This document shows positions 8,401 to 18,060 of a stretch of DNA of 24,609 nucleotides, piece by piece. Both the position numbers and the translations under genes were made by a program. The stretch covers positions 1-24,609 of the forward strand of contig RSEH01000402.1 in the NCBI GenBank assembly GCA_006503475.1, given 5' to 3'. Each line of letters opens with the position of its first letter. The first letter of the stretch is position 1. Below the pieces are notes generated by a model. It was not told the DNA's origin. It saw only the letters and a program-made list of their open reading frames with translations, and did no database searches. Source of the stretch: Stentor roeselii. Lineage: Eukaryota > Ciliophora > Heterotrichea > Heterotrichida > Stentoridae.

Positions 8401-11400
8401 GAAATTTTTGACTTGCTTAGATTTTTTTTTGCTTCTTTTTGCAACTTTTCTGCGATTTTCGCGGTTTTTATGAAGTAGAAAAGATTTGATAAAGAGTGAG
8501 TCATGGACTCTAGATGAATGTTTTTTTCTGGATAAGTTTTTATTATTTCAGACCACTCGAAGAAGATATACAGGAAAAAAAGAGTTTCTTTTTGTTCTGT
8601 TCTCGAATTTTCAGGTTTTTTTGGTTTTCCTGAAGAATCCTGGCTTTTTATCCTCCAGTCACCTTTTTCTAAAGCAAAATCCTGACTTCTTTCAAAAAAA
8701 ACTTGAAAAAAAGATTCCATTTCAGAATTCGGGCCAAAAGTAAGCCCAAGGAAAATAAAAAGAAGGACCTGTCTTGAAAGTCCACCTTTTCTTTCAAGAT
8801 TATTCAAATCTCGCGAACTTACAGAAGAAATTTTGAAATCATCTGGAAAATCAATGAAAATTTCAACATTTTTCAAAGTTTTAAGAAGTGGAATGAGTAA
8901 ATCAAGATATTCTTCAGTGATTTCATTGAAAGGCGTTTTTGAGACCACGTCTTCGAGAACATTGCAAAAATCTTTAAATAAAGAAAAAAGTTCTGGACTT
9001 TCGCCGATATTTTCAAAACTTTTGAAAAAGATTTGCTTGAGGATCAGGAAGACTGAAGTTGAGTTGTGGGTGAAGATGAGTTGAAAGAGAATTACTCGTA
9101 AAAGGTTGAAGTCGGTAAAAGATTCAAGTTGGTTGAAGAAGAGTAAAATGAATGAAATGATATTTTCATTTACACTATCCCAAGGTTTGAAGTATTTAAA
9201 AAGAAATCCTGGAAAAAGGTTGTGAAATAGAAAAAGTGAAGCAAATTTTTGAGAATTTCTTGCAAAATTCAGAATAATTTTAAAAATCTCATCAAAACAA
9301 TGGTTTTCTGAATCATAAGAAATTTCAAGTATGAGAACAACAACGACAACTAGTCCATTAAGTTCACTTGTAACCACCTTGGCACTGTTAATAAACCCAC
9401 AAAGAGTTTGAACAACTGAAACATGTCCCTGCCCAGCAAAAAAAGTAACAAATCGACTACTTTGCCTTAAAACAAAAGCTTTTTTCTCTTCATTCCGATT
9501 ATTCAATTCATTTTTAAAATATTTTCTAACAAGATTCAAATAAAACATGAGAAAAACATTTAAAAGTTCATCATGAGCAGCAGCATGCTGCGAAATACTA
9601 AAAAGCACCTGATCTAAAGTTTCATCATTTTCAACTTTGATCTTCTGAGAATTGAGTCTTTTAACAAATCTTGAAATTTCTTCAGCAATGAGTTTATTTT
9701 TGATATTTGAGAAAAGTTTCGGAATGACAAGGTTGAATTTTAAGAGTTTTTGAAAAGGGTCAGTATTTTTGAAAAAAAGCAAAAGAACTTCAAATAAGTA
9801 ATAAAAAACCATCTGCTCTGAGTTTGACTGTACTTTACAAGCAAGTTGAATGAAGTAATCAGTGATAAGCAGGAGGTAATCATCAGTGATTTCACATTTG
9901 ATTCCTTTTATTCTGTTTTTAGCGCATTCTAAGTAGTACATCAGACAATTATCCAAAAGATTGCTCCAAAGTTCAGGACTCAAAAACAACTGCTCCAAGG
10001 CTTCTTTGTAAACCTTGGCACTGGTCAGGCTCTGAAAGAAAGACTCACACATTTCAAGCCAGTCCATTGAAACAATATACGCTTTTTCTATCATGATTTG
10101 CTTCAGCACTGGAAAACTCATTTCATCAAAAAGTTCTTCAAATCTTTTATGTTGTCCAAGTTCTTCTAAAAGTTTAAAAAAAATCTTAAAAACTACGAAA
10201 TCTTCACATTTTCTTAGAATTGGAAGAAATAAATTAATGTTGCCTGCTGTTAAGATGATATCAATAAGATGCATTTTTTTTACTTTTATCGCTTTAAAGG
10301 TTTGTTTCATCGTCCTGTTGAGATCATTTCTTTCTGTAAAGCTGTTGACTTTGAAGGTGTCAGGTTCTTCATTGGCGAGTTTTGCAAGATAAGTTTCTTT
10401 TGATACACAATTGTTATAAATGTTGATATGCTGCACTTTGCAGGTACCTGTTAAAGATAATTGATTTAAATGACTTACGTTGTTAATCGCGTTGGTCCAA
10501 TGGTCAAATGAAAGTTCATTCAAATCAAGGACGATTTTTTTCCTTCCATCGATTTTCCGACTAGTGAAAAATTGAAGGCCTAGCAAGATCCACTGATTTT
10601 TTTTCATATTTGACTCGATGCTGAAAAGAAGTGTTTTTTGCCTGTTTTTGACGAGTTCAAGTGAAAGACGTTGACAGTCCATCTGGAGGTTCAACTGGAT
10701 CGACTTGTTCAGTTCGAAGTGCATCAAAGACTCGTTGCATGAAAGGTCTTCAGGACAGAAGCGAAGCCAGACACTCAACTCGTTTCCTTTCGTGAGTCGG
10801 TAGTCCGGGTAGAAAATAATTGAATTTTCCTTTGAAACCTTGAAATGACTGAAGTTGCTTCGGTTGTATTGAGCAGTTTCTAATAAACATGTTAAAAAAT
10901 CGAGAGTTAATGCTGGGTACTTTGAAGATAAACGAATCATCAACTTGAAGTCTTGTAAAGTGAACTCTTCACTTAACCAGGGTAGAATCAATTCCAGGAA
11001 AAAAGGACTTTCTGAGAGAAGTTTCCCTGAAAGTATCAAAACTTTCAGATGTTTTTTTAAGTTCTTCGGGATTTTCTCGATGCTCCAGTCTAAACTCATC
11101 AATTTTTTAAATATCTGAAGAGAAATTTCTTTTCCTATATCCACGTTCATCGCCAGTTCTAAAATCTTTACCCGGTACTTCAAACTCACTTCAAACGACT
11201 TCGAAGCAGCGACAAGTAACAAGTCAAAAAATTTCAAAATAAATGAAAAGTTCGACCCATTAAGAAGAAGTTGAGAAATTATTTCTTCTAAGCAAAGATC
11301 ATCAACATTTTCGTAATCCTCAATCAAAAAGTAAAAAAGTTCAAAGATCTTTTTTTCTTCTTCTAAATTTTTAACCTGCTCACGAAAAATAAAGTTTTCG

Positions 11401-12032
11401 AAGAGGTTTCGCTTGAGAATGGCCATCAAAAGCGTCACACATTTTTTTTCCAGAAGAAAAGCTTTAAAAGCTGGAAATTTTCCTTTTTCAACCATTTCAG
11501 TCAAAACAGTTAAAAGTTTTTCATCGAATTTTTGACTTGACCTGCAATCAACCCATTTAAGCAAGTCAATGATGCAAGTTATCAGGTCTTGTCTGAATGT
11601 TTCTCGATCACTGAGGAAAATCACGTGTTTTGAGGACAAGGCAAGGGTCTTGAAGGTTTCCAGTACCAAGTCGAATTGATTTGAAGCTTTTGAGTCAAGG
11701 AGCAGGGTTTCAAAGCAATTTTTCAGGGAAAAGACGAATTCTTCGAAGCGATCTTTGAGGAAAACATTTCGATTTAGGCAGACCTGCAGTGCTTTGAGAA
11801 AATCACTCGTTTCTGGACTGAGAGACTTGATTCCTTTGCATGTCCAGGCAAGGAGTTCTTTGTAGAAAAAGATCAGGTTCAGCTCGACGTTTGGGTAGTT
11901 TTTTATTTCTTCGAGGAACTTTTTTATTACGAGGTGGAAGGAATAAAAATTCTTCTCTGTTGAAAGTAGCTGGTTCCATTGAGAGTGAGTCGAGGGGAAC
12001 TCGCTTAGTTCGGTAGAAATCCATGAGTCCAT
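5487..12032 (-). CDS. Giant PH-BEACH-WD40 protein
   Basis: The 2181-residue protein belongs to the BEACH family (LYST, neurobeachin, LRBA, lvsA group), large cytosolic scaffolds for vesicle traffic. Approximate layout: an alpha-solenoid-like N-terminal 1400 residues, with a beta-rich concanavalin-like stretch at 400-545; a PH-BEACH segment at 1450-1560; the BEACH domain at 1570-1865; and WD40-like repeats to the end. Diagnostic BEACH blocks are present in order: LSQYPVFPWVVRDF, FPMGAQDQENRERL, DYLIRLQPFTAEY, LTPEFFYLPFIFVNSN, LPKWAKKNPFLFVWKH and LHRWIDLIFGCRQQ. The usual small residue after AGR is Cys here (AGRCFHDLSQYP). The ATG at 12032 is the first in frame. The start faces the channel gene across 80 nt. 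The exact subfamily cannot be decided from motifs alone. Hidden in-frame 15-nt introns cannot be excluded. Confidence 0.93.
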   Translation of the reverse strand: MDSWISTELSEFPSTHSQWNQLLSTEKNFYSFHLVIKKFLEEIKNYPNVELNLIFFYKELLAWTCKGIKSLSPETSDFLKALQVCLNRNVFLKDRFEEFVFSLKNCFETLLLDSKASNQFDLVLETFKTLALSSKHVIFLSDRETFRQDLITCIIDLLKWVDCRSSQKFDEKLLTVLTEMVEKGKFPAFKAFLLEKKCVTLLMAILKRNLFENFIFREQVKNLEEEKKIFELFYFLIEDYENVDDLCLEEIISQLLLNGSNFSFILKFFDLLLVAASKSFEVSLKYRVKILELAMNVDIGKEISLQIFKKLMSLDWSIEKIPKNLKKHLKVLILSGKLLSESPFFLELILPWLSEEFTLQDFKLMIRLSSKYPALTLDFLTCLLETAQYNRSNFSHFKVSKENSIIFYPDYRLTKGNELSVWLRFCPEDLSCNESLMHFELNKSIQLNLQMDCQRLSLELVKNRQKTLLFSIESNMKKNQWILLGLQFFTSRKIDGRKKIVLDLNELSFDHWTNAINNVSHLNQLSLTGTCKVQHINIYNNCVSKETYLAKLANEEPDTFKVNSFTERNDLNRTMKQTFKAIKVKKMHLIDIILTAGNINLFLPILRKCEDFVVFKIFFKLLEELGQHKRFEELFDEMSFPVLKQIMIEKAYIVSMDWLEMCESFFQSLTSAKVYKEALEQLFLSPELWSNLLDNCLMYYLECAKNRIKGIKCEITDDYLLLITDYFIQLACKVQSNSEQMVFYYLFEVLLLFFKNTDPFQKLLKFNLVIPKLFSNIKNKLIAEEISRFVKRLNSQKIKVENDETLDQVLFSISQHAAAHDELLNVFLMFYLNLVRKYFKNELNNRNEEKKAFVLRQSSRFVTFFAGQGHVSVVQTLCGFINSAKVVTSELNGLVVVVVLILEISYDSENHCFDEIFKIILNFARNSQKFASLFLFHNLFPGFLFKYFKPWDSVNENIISFILLFFNQLESFTDFNLLRVILFQLIFTHNSTSVFLILKQIFFKSFENIGESPELFSLFKDFCNVLEDVVSKTPFNEITEEYLDLLIPLLKTLKNVEIFIDFPDDFKISSVSSRDLNNLERKGGLSRQVLLFIFLGLTFGPNSEMESFFQVFFERSQDFALEKGDWRIKSQDSSGKPKKPENSRTEQKETLFFLYIFFEWSEIIKTYPEKNIHLESMTHSLSNLFYFIKTAKIAEKLQKEAKKNLSKSKISQYEKLLSENWEFIDSFYLKDSMLTIRQFFETQVLTSPKKKQFSEVLIKVSEYAFKLDLCKSSEQLMNLLSKTEEYCEVLVFLFILTSLKMNQVSNSEVIQTLNFKHASIEIIAYPFSVQSGNKQNPPKIHADQLFLYNFHKIEKFHIQFCGLFEDLHEGDLTLRKLRDRQGRQLFTKFKKRTEFFSADSLFFSKSFSEVYSKQVNLGESSILEDSYFEAPTFVDLGFFINDPNSTEFDFECEMITLTGSYYGQLFLYSDFLVFTSKSSPKPPVIPVKLENGSKILQSSALPESQVLKKFTKTWKFSEISSFAVRRFIHIFTSLEIFFTDSKSTFLNFFSTPQLLKVWNCLKKLIQDLEKFELPDKMIEKATEKWQMGRMSNFEYLMFLNRTAGRCFHDLSQYPVFPWVVRDFESSSNNFDRVEQMRDLAFPMGAQDQENRERLAKSLVLKDIGTSYFFGCHYSVGDGILDYLIRLQPFTAEYKKFHNGQFDIPDRIFASLDKMSKEARQGLNSCRELTPEFFYLPFIFVNSNDEDFKVNQKGKKVENVKLPKWAKKNPFLFVWKHLKALESELVSQNLHRWIDLIFGCRQQDRQAAAAFNLFHPITYADKYQKIIKEVPSELVKAYYEQAYYFGQVPFQVFKTPHPAKIIQTFNHFTLESLVNKVASAKVNKRYVTSIPLILLLTSEFLLFIKKKGKISCSKFKITGVGLYEKKSKKKFELQGVSNPSRLLAVLYQETFLVTSGYEDYSIAIHDLNGELRSTFLIHSMKTNDLVGGSWIISGSEDSTLCFLKASSNPSWENQNFLYLQGHLSPVLSISGSFDSSIITSSSTFILVHHSLSLKILYKINESCSKQICSSNNLLFCQCDNEIRVFYMNGKALKSYLHNRFKPFFVISDFLILEQRDSIKVFHPFEDFRETDVFFGESLDILTVFQCKAGIQDFLLVLNSSSVFSLYSVEAVSLENTRNSLSY

Positions 12033-12112
12033 TTAGGAATTATTTGCAATGGTTTAGAAAAAATCACTTAATAATGTATTAATTAATGTATAAATGAATA
12101 AAAATACTTACT
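12033..12112. promoter_or_regulatory. 80-nt AT-rich divergent spacer
   Basis: This spacer separates the start codons of the BEACH gene (minus) and the channel gene (plus). It is strongly AT-rich with ATTAATTAAT-type dyads around 12080. Promoters for both genes are expected here, but no specific element can be named. Confidence 0.35.
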
Positions 12113-14153
12113 ATGGAAAGAAGTTTAACCAGGTCAATTGGATTGTCTGTGGTTTATATCAGTGAACCCGATGGTAGTCTTCCAAAAAAAAGGTTGATTT
12201 TTTACCCAATCAGCATGATTACTGCCAAACTTCTAGAACCTAAAAAAGACATTTCATATGAAGGCGACAAAACCAAATTAAGTGGAAAGTATCTATTTTT
12301 ACCCTACAGTCCTTTTAAAGTATTCTGGGATTTCATAGTCCTAATGATCATTATCCTTCAAGGAGTCTACGTTCCGTTACTGATTTCCTTTGATTTTTAC
12401 ATACCAATCGAATTCATCTATTTTGACTTTTCAGTGACTTGTTTACTTCTGGCTGATATTCTCATTAACTTCAATTCAGGTTTCTTAAAAAAAGGCGCAG
12501 TAGTGATGAACAGATATCAAGTTTTCAAACATTATCTCAAAAGTTGGTTTTTTATTGATTTAATTTCTTCTTTCCCATACGATTGGATTTTAAACAATAA
12601 TTTTTTCGAGCATCGTTCATACCAAGAAGGAGCTCAAAACATGACAAAAGCCGCGAAGTTGTTGAGAGTCGTTCAAATCAGCCGTTTGTTTAAAATCATT
12701 CGTTTGGTGAAAATGGTTAAAGTAAAATTTTATTTATACAAAATAGAAGACTACCTAAACAGTGAGTTTATCGGAAAAGTCATCACAAGTTTTCGTATAA
12801 TGACTGTAATTTTCCTTATCGCTCATTGGAATGCGTGTATTTGGTACTTTTTCACTCGTTACTACATAAATGAGGAGACCTGGCTAAATAGTCAGATATT
12901 TTCAGAGTACTCTGAAAGGGAGGCTTATGTTTTTTCCCTTTACTGGTCAGTTTACACAATGATTTCAGTGGGCTACGGGAACATCCCACTTAAAAGCACA
13001 GGTGAAAGGATCATCGCAATCTTCAGCATGTTGATCGCTTCAGTTTTATTCGGGTTTCTCGTGGGTGAAGCCTCTTCAATCATCCAGAAAGAAACTCTTC
13101 AAGATTCAAAATATCGAGAACTAAGAACAAATTTAAATCTTTTGATGAACTCTTACAAAGTCCCTGAAGAGCTGAAACAAAGGGTCAGGAAATATGTTGA
13201 GTTCACTTATGAAACTCATTGGAACACCCAGAGAGAAGCCGACATCATCAACAGTTTAAGTCTTCCTCTCAGAGAAGAAATTTCTCATATTATCAACTGG
13301 CCAGCTTTTCAACATTGTCAGATTTTTCCGAAAAATTTCAAAAGTAACGTTGTGGAAAGTCTTGCTTATTTTTTTGAAAAACTGAATTTTTCACCTTTTG
13401 ATCAAATCATCAAACAAAATGAACTGGAAAGGAAAATATTTTTTATTATTCAAAGGAGAAATTGATTTATTTGTTGATAGGTCAAAAAGAACTATCAAAT
13501 CATTTAAAAATGAAGGATATTTTGGAGAAATTGGCTTTTTTGCTAATCATCCTCGAAGTGCTGGTGCTATTTCGATTGGATTCAGTGAAATACTTGCCCT
13601 TGACTATGAAAAGACTTGGAAGTTGATGGAAAGGTTTCCTGATGAGTTGAAGATTTTAGAGGATCTTGAAAAATGTTGTAAGGATGACTTGTGTATACTT
13701 GATGTAAGATGCGCCTTTTGTAATAAATTGGGTCATACTGCTTCGAAATGCTTTGAGTTGAATTTTAATGAGCATCGGCAGAAGTTTAGGGAAAAGTGGA
13801 CTGATGAACATGACGCTAAAAGGAAAAGGATTAATATTAGGAAGTATATGAGAAGTAATGTGAAGAGGAGGCTTAGGGATTTTAAACAAGTTCAGATGTA
13901 TGGAAGAGCTAAAACTATTGAAGAAAATATTAGGAAAAGAGAGTCACTTAGGGAAAAAATTTTGACTTTTGTTAGTAAGAGCTCGTTTGGTAGCTTGGAA
14001 AATAATGATGTAATTGATACAAGGAAAACATTGAAATATGAGGAGTTTTTTGATAGTGATTCAAGTGATGATGAATTTCACAAATCCAAAACTTATTTCA
14101 ATAATATAAGATCTAGTGAAGGATCTCAAACTGTGAATATAGATAATAATTAA
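12113..14153 (+). CDS. Six-TM K+ channel with cyclic-nucleotide-binding domain and CCHC zinc knuckle (1-nt frame break)
   Basis: The first frame (12113-13465) carries S1-S6: a charged S4 (LLRVVQISRLFKIIRLVK), the pore ISVGYGNIP with a K+-selective GYG, and a C-linker. The frame then ends inside the cyclic-nucleotide-binding domain at a TGA (13463-13465). The next frame continues it exactly with KGEIDLFVD, YFGEIGFFANHPRSAGA (the FGE and PRSA phosphate-cassette residues are kept) and on to 14153. Skipping 1 nt at about 13386-13455 joins IIKQNELERK to KGEIDLF and gives a ~679-residue protein. No GT occurs in the required interval, so a GT-AG intron is ruled out; an indel in the T/A runs is likeliest. 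After the domain comes CAFCNKLGHTASKC, a CX2CX4HX4C zinc knuckle, then a basic tail. The family is EAG/KCNH-HCN-CNG-like; the exact type is undecided. Confidence 0.88.
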
Positions 14154-14337
14154 TGTATTATTACAGTTATAGTGTGTTGAAGCAACAAATATACTTTTTT
14201 TTAATTCTTAGAAGATTCTAAGTAAAGGTCTGCGAAGAATATAGCTAAAATTTTTTAGGAAATTAATAAATTAGATTGGTCTTATAGTTTAATAAAAAAA
14301 TTAGGTAAGGAACTGAATAAAACTAGCGATTATCTAA

Positions 14338-15935
14338 TTAATAACCCCAATCTTTAAAAAGGCATTCAGGGTACCTATCTTTCCAAAGTCTTGCTTCATC
14401 GTTTTTGTGCTCTCCTCCGAACTGATGACTTTTCGTTTCAAGATTGTAGATATCTACTATTTATTTGATACGGACTATTCTTGATTACCTGAGTTATTTC
14501 TACCATCTGGATGTACAAAAGCTTGGCCTTAAAAATTTGTACGACCTTCATGATGACTACTTGCTTTATTCGGATTACAATCTTCTTGTGAAATACCTGA
14601 ATAACTTTTACATGCAAAAACAAAATTTCCATCATTGGAAAAAAGTAGTTCTCGAAAAGAATTTTCAACAGATTCTTTGTTCATACCTAAACTATTTACC
14701 AAAAATGCTCTTTTTTCTTCATTAGTGAAGTTTTGATAAACTAAGTAGCTCTAACACTTCAATTTAGTTTCGCTCAAAATGTCAGGAAGAGTAAGCTGGT
14801 GATCTTTAAGAAAGGAATTTTTTTCAACATTTTCTAGTAGTTCTTGAGATTTTTCATCTTTTCCACACACGTTCGGCTTAAGGTCGTTAATTGGCATAGA
14901 GTTCATATTGATTTTTTCCTTAAAGTCTGATTTATTTTCATCTTCGATTGAGACTTTTAAGTCTTCGTAAAGAAATCTGGCCTCTTCTACCAAACGAGAT
15001 ACTTTTTCTCTATCAAATTGAACAATTTTCAACTCAGAAAGACTCTTTAAGTGCTGATTTGATTTTTTTAGATTCTTGATTGCCTTGAACGAAGACTGTT
15101 TTAAAGCGTTTATGATTTCTGTTGTATCTCTTGATATTTCCATTATTAATTCCTTTATTCTGACCCTTAAGGTCTTGTTTAATATTATGTTTAGATACTC
15201 TGGGGTGATTAGCTGAAAATCATGGCTTGTTTCATGATGATGTGTCCATGAATGATTACTGCAAAAATAGGCTGTACTTTTACAATGTGTGCACATGCTT
15301 TTGATTTCTTGATCACATTCTGGGTAGTAACAAGAAATTTTCTTAAAAATTTGACTGCGAACATTATGTCCCGTTAAATTTTGATTTTCGGATTCTTTAG
15401 AAAAGGCTTTGTCTAAATTTTGTTTATCATCTTGATATTTTTTTACCTCCTGAGGCATTTTTTGATATGTTTCTTCTGATACAGGTTTTAAATTTTTAAC
15501 ATGTTCGAATGAATCTAAAATTTCTTTATTGGTAACTTTTGTTGCAGTTGATACACTATCGTTCTGATTTACTTGATTCAGATTAAAATTTACTGAAAAT
15601 TTCAAAGTTTTAAGATTTTTTGGTTCAGTTTTCAACAATTTTGCAAATTCTTCAGCTGACATAGGTATATTTGACGAGATAGCTCTAATTAAAAATTTAT
15701 CGTTTGAATATTCCTTCAAAGGAACCTCTTTAGCGATAATTTCCACTTTTCGGGATTCCTCAACTGGAATAAAGCCTGAGTTTGGAGTAACTTTATAATT
15801 TTTTGGATTTGTTGTCATGAGTTTAAAGTATATTCCGTTTGATGTGATGTTTTTTATTTCTAGGTATGAAGTTAATACATGATCTTCGTCAAATTTGAAT
15901 TCTAAGACATCAGTTGGAGTAGTTTCCATGATCAT
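14338..15935 (-). CDS. MSP-domain / B-box-like zinc-binding / coiled-coil protein with 15-nt introns
   Basis: The first open stretch (15935 to a TAG at 14753-14751) gives 394 residues. An MSP/VAP-like beta domain spans about 1-120 (LEFKFDEDH, YLEIKNITSNGIYFKLMTT). A Cys/His cluster resembling a B-box lies near 200-250 (CTHC, FCSNH, HHHETSHDF), followed by helical coiled coil. Protein-like sequence continues past the TAG if GTTAGAGCTACTTAG (15 nt) is removed: FYQNFTNEEKRAFLVNSLG follows. A second 15-nt intron removes a TAA and gives EGRQAFVHPDGR. A third, unresolved junction near 14457-14488 leads to NLETKSHQFGGEHKNDEARL, ending KDWGY and TAA at 14340-14338. The total is about 511 residues. 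There is no C-terminal membrane anchor as in VAP, so this is an MSP-containing cytosolic protein. Its role is unknown. It converges on the channel gene with 184 nt between stops. Confidence 0.75.
14457..14488 (-). other. Unresolved third intron or frame junction of the MSP-domain gene
   Basis: Frame must shift by 2 (mod 3) here to join the exon ending HPDGRNNS to YNLETKSHQFGG. A single 32-nt GT-AG intron (or 35 nt, using the next AG) does this. Alternatively two tiny introns, 14 nt (14475-14488) and 15 nt (14457-14471, GTATCAAATAAATAG), would flank a 3-nt exon TCC. A further 15-nt GT-AG string lies directly beside it at 14489-14503. Confidence 0.4.
14528..14542 (-). other. 15-nt intron 2 of the MSP-domain gene
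   Basis: On the minus strand this reads GTACAAATTTTTAAG. It has GT-AG ends, is 15 nt and contains an in-frame TAA. Removal joins HHEGR to QAFVHPDGRNN in frame. Confidence 0.7.
14741..14755 (-). other. 15-nt intron 1 of the MSP-domain gene
   Basis: On the minus strand this reads GTTAGAGCTACTTAG. It has GT-AG ends, is exactly 15 nt and contains the in-frame TAG. Removal keeps frame and joins TKLK to FYQNFTNEEK. Length and in-frame stop match introns described for Stentor and Blepharisma. Confidence 0.72.
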
Positions 15936-16101
15936 TTTATAATAATTATAAAGAACTTTTTGATTATCTTTTATAAATTGCTATCAGTTTTTGGATCTGA
16001 GTTTTAGCAAATAGATGAATAATCGAATAGAATTAATCTTAGGAATTTTTAAAGGAGTGAAAATAGGTGAAGTAAAAACTTCAAATTTTTACTAGTTAGC
16101 G

Positions 16102-16203
16102 ATGATTAGATATTCCGAACAAATAATTTTATATCTAAATATATTCCTACTTTTATTTATTATTCCAAGTATTAATTCTCAAAACATTGAAAATTTAATA
16201 TAA
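16102..16203 (+). pseudogene. Short ORF with signal-peptide-like start, possible gene fragment
   Basis: A 33-residue ORF has a hydrophobic core (LYLNIFLLLFIIPSINS) preceded by an Arg and a Glu and followed by polar residues, with a plausible signal-peptidase site after INS. Two stops follow, and then the same frame is open again for about 28 codons (to about 16295). It could be the decayed 5' end of a secreted-protein gene. AT-rich sequence favours hydrophobic codons by chance, so support is weak. Confidence 0.2.
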
Positions 16204-16309
16204 ATATAATCGCTAAGACAATTTTGCCAAAAGAGTTTCAAAGAAAATTTATTGATTCGAGCTATATATTATAATCAACTTTACAATCATATAATTTAAT
16301 TCTTTATGA

Positions 16310-17931
16310 TTAAATTTCGTCTGAAATGAACGCCAATCGATTCAAAAGGTAGCCTTTGCCAGAAGACTGTCGCCCGATGATTGACATGATTTTCAAGTAT
16401 TTCTTCATAGTTGCCAAATTTTATTTAATCATTCAGACAGTCCAAAGAATTTTTTTACATTTTTGATGAATTCTTCGAAGTTGTTTGTCCCGTTTTGAAG
16501 AGGATCAAGTTTTCATTTCGAATTGAAGCGACATGCTTCATCAAACGAGCATAAATGCTTAAAATAATTTTTCTCTCAAGATAAGGTCACCGTTTTGAAA
16601 TAAAACTTGAGGGTCCAGCTGGTGAATTGAAAATCTTTTGGCTTTCATTTACTTTAAAATTTTCTAGCTTTTTCCTTACTTGCAGTAGTAATAAAGTGAC
16701 TTTCCTTCTTGCATTATTTGCGTGTTTTTAGTCATAGGTCCAAATTGACCAGTTCGATGTGGATCACATCAAAGTTCGGGTTTCCATTGATGATTTTTTA
16801 TCCTTTTCATGTTTCTATCTGAGTTTCATGAATCGGGAATATAATTTTATAGCAGTTTATCTCTTCTGTTGAAATGGACTATGAGGAAGCACTTGTTTCT
16901 ATAAATAATTTATTTGAAAGAGCCGAACCAAGGTGATATTAGAATTTTGTGGGTGTAGTTGATGTTGTAACATTAGATATTTAAAATTTAAGAATAAAAA
17001 TTAAGTTTTGGTTCTTTGAGATGTTTAATTTGAGGAAGCTGTTTCAATCTGTCGACTGCAGATGATGACTGTTTTGATCGGTTTCTGGGATTGTTTCAAA
17101 GTCTTCATTATGTAAATTTCGCTGCCATCATTGACAAGATCATTGTTGTAAAGTTTTCTATTTTATCTAAAAAATAAATTTTTATGGTTTTTTGTATTTA
17201 GCTGCTGACAAAAAAGCTTATTTTACTGTAGATGTAGATTGAAAATGTCTTTTCGAATATTTGTTAATCTTCAGGCTTCCTTGTACTTTTTTTTCGTATC
17301 ATTCATAAAATTATGATTTTATTGGATAATGAGCCATTCGCGATGAAGATGTTAGGATCTTTGATGTTGTTGCACATCTCATAATCGTCTTTTGTATTAA
17401 GGTTTGGATTGAATCTCATAACATGACTGATGTTTTATATGTGTAAATAAACATAAAATTACATCATCTTCAAAACTCACTTTTTGGTTTATTCTTAAAT
17501 TTTTAGTTTGGAAATATTTGGTTTTAATATTTTGAGTATTATTTATTTTAGAATCATTTTGTTAAATCTTCCCACATCGATTATGTTAAATTCTAATTTT
17601 TTTATTTTAAGTTTCTTGTTGTCAGTAATGTTTATTGACTTCTTATGAGACTCAATCCTTTCGAGTAATGATTCTAATTTTTTCCAAAAAAAGACTTTAC
17701 TTAAAATTGCATTTTTCCTTTTTTCTTCCAGTCAATCCTATAAAATCTATTAAATCAATTTTTCTTTCACCAACAAATTTCTAAATAACTTTCCAGTTTC
17801 TGCTGGTTTTCCTCTGCATTTATTTGAAAATTTTTAATCCTAGTATCGAATTCATTAATCTTGTAATTAAATTGATGCATTTCTTCAATATTAATAAAAT
17901 ATTTACACAACAGTTTATTAGATTCTTTATA
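16310..17931 (-). pseudogene. Decayed gene, probably a large GTPase of GBP/VLIG-like type
   Basis: The minus strand carries successive protein-like segments in changing frames, separated by stops. In order: a helical stretch with EENQQKLESYLEIC (about 17750-17930); LSKVFFWKKLESLLERIE (about 17570-17700); NPNLNTKDDYEMCNNIKDP (about 17310-17420); KLYNNDLVNDGSEIYIMK (about 17090-17160); NPNFDVIHIELVNLDL (about 16735-16790); NFEEFIKNVKKFFGLSE (about 16430-16480); and finally SIIGRQSSGKGYLLNRLAF (16318-16387). The last is a GxxxxGK P-loop whose following Ser/Thr is Gly, in a context like guanylate-binding and very large inducible GTPases (xxGxQSSGKSxLLN). The rest of the GTPase domain is missing downstream. 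Ten or so breaks cannot be explained by 15- or 16-nt GT-AG introns that I could find. Family assignment rests on the P-loop alone. Confidence 0.55.
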
Positions 17932-18060
17932 TTATTTCTTTGTGTCACTGAAATATCATGAAATTCATACAAAAAATAATGATTTTATAGTTTTTCTTAT
18001 TAAAAATATTCAATCCAAGATTTTAAATACCCAATCATTATTTACCAACTATTTAATACT

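Noticed and set aside
13440-13470. Programmed +1 frameshift of the Euplotes type at the channel TGA
   Set aside because: The conserved KGE residues are already in the second frame before the stop, so the shift happens upstream, and the rest of the window uses TGA as a real stop (18061-18063).
14438-14725. ORFs of 76 and 86 codons on either strand here
   Set aside because: The true coding frame on the minus strand is the spliced 3' part of the MSP-domain gene; these begin at non-ATG codons or lie in other frames.
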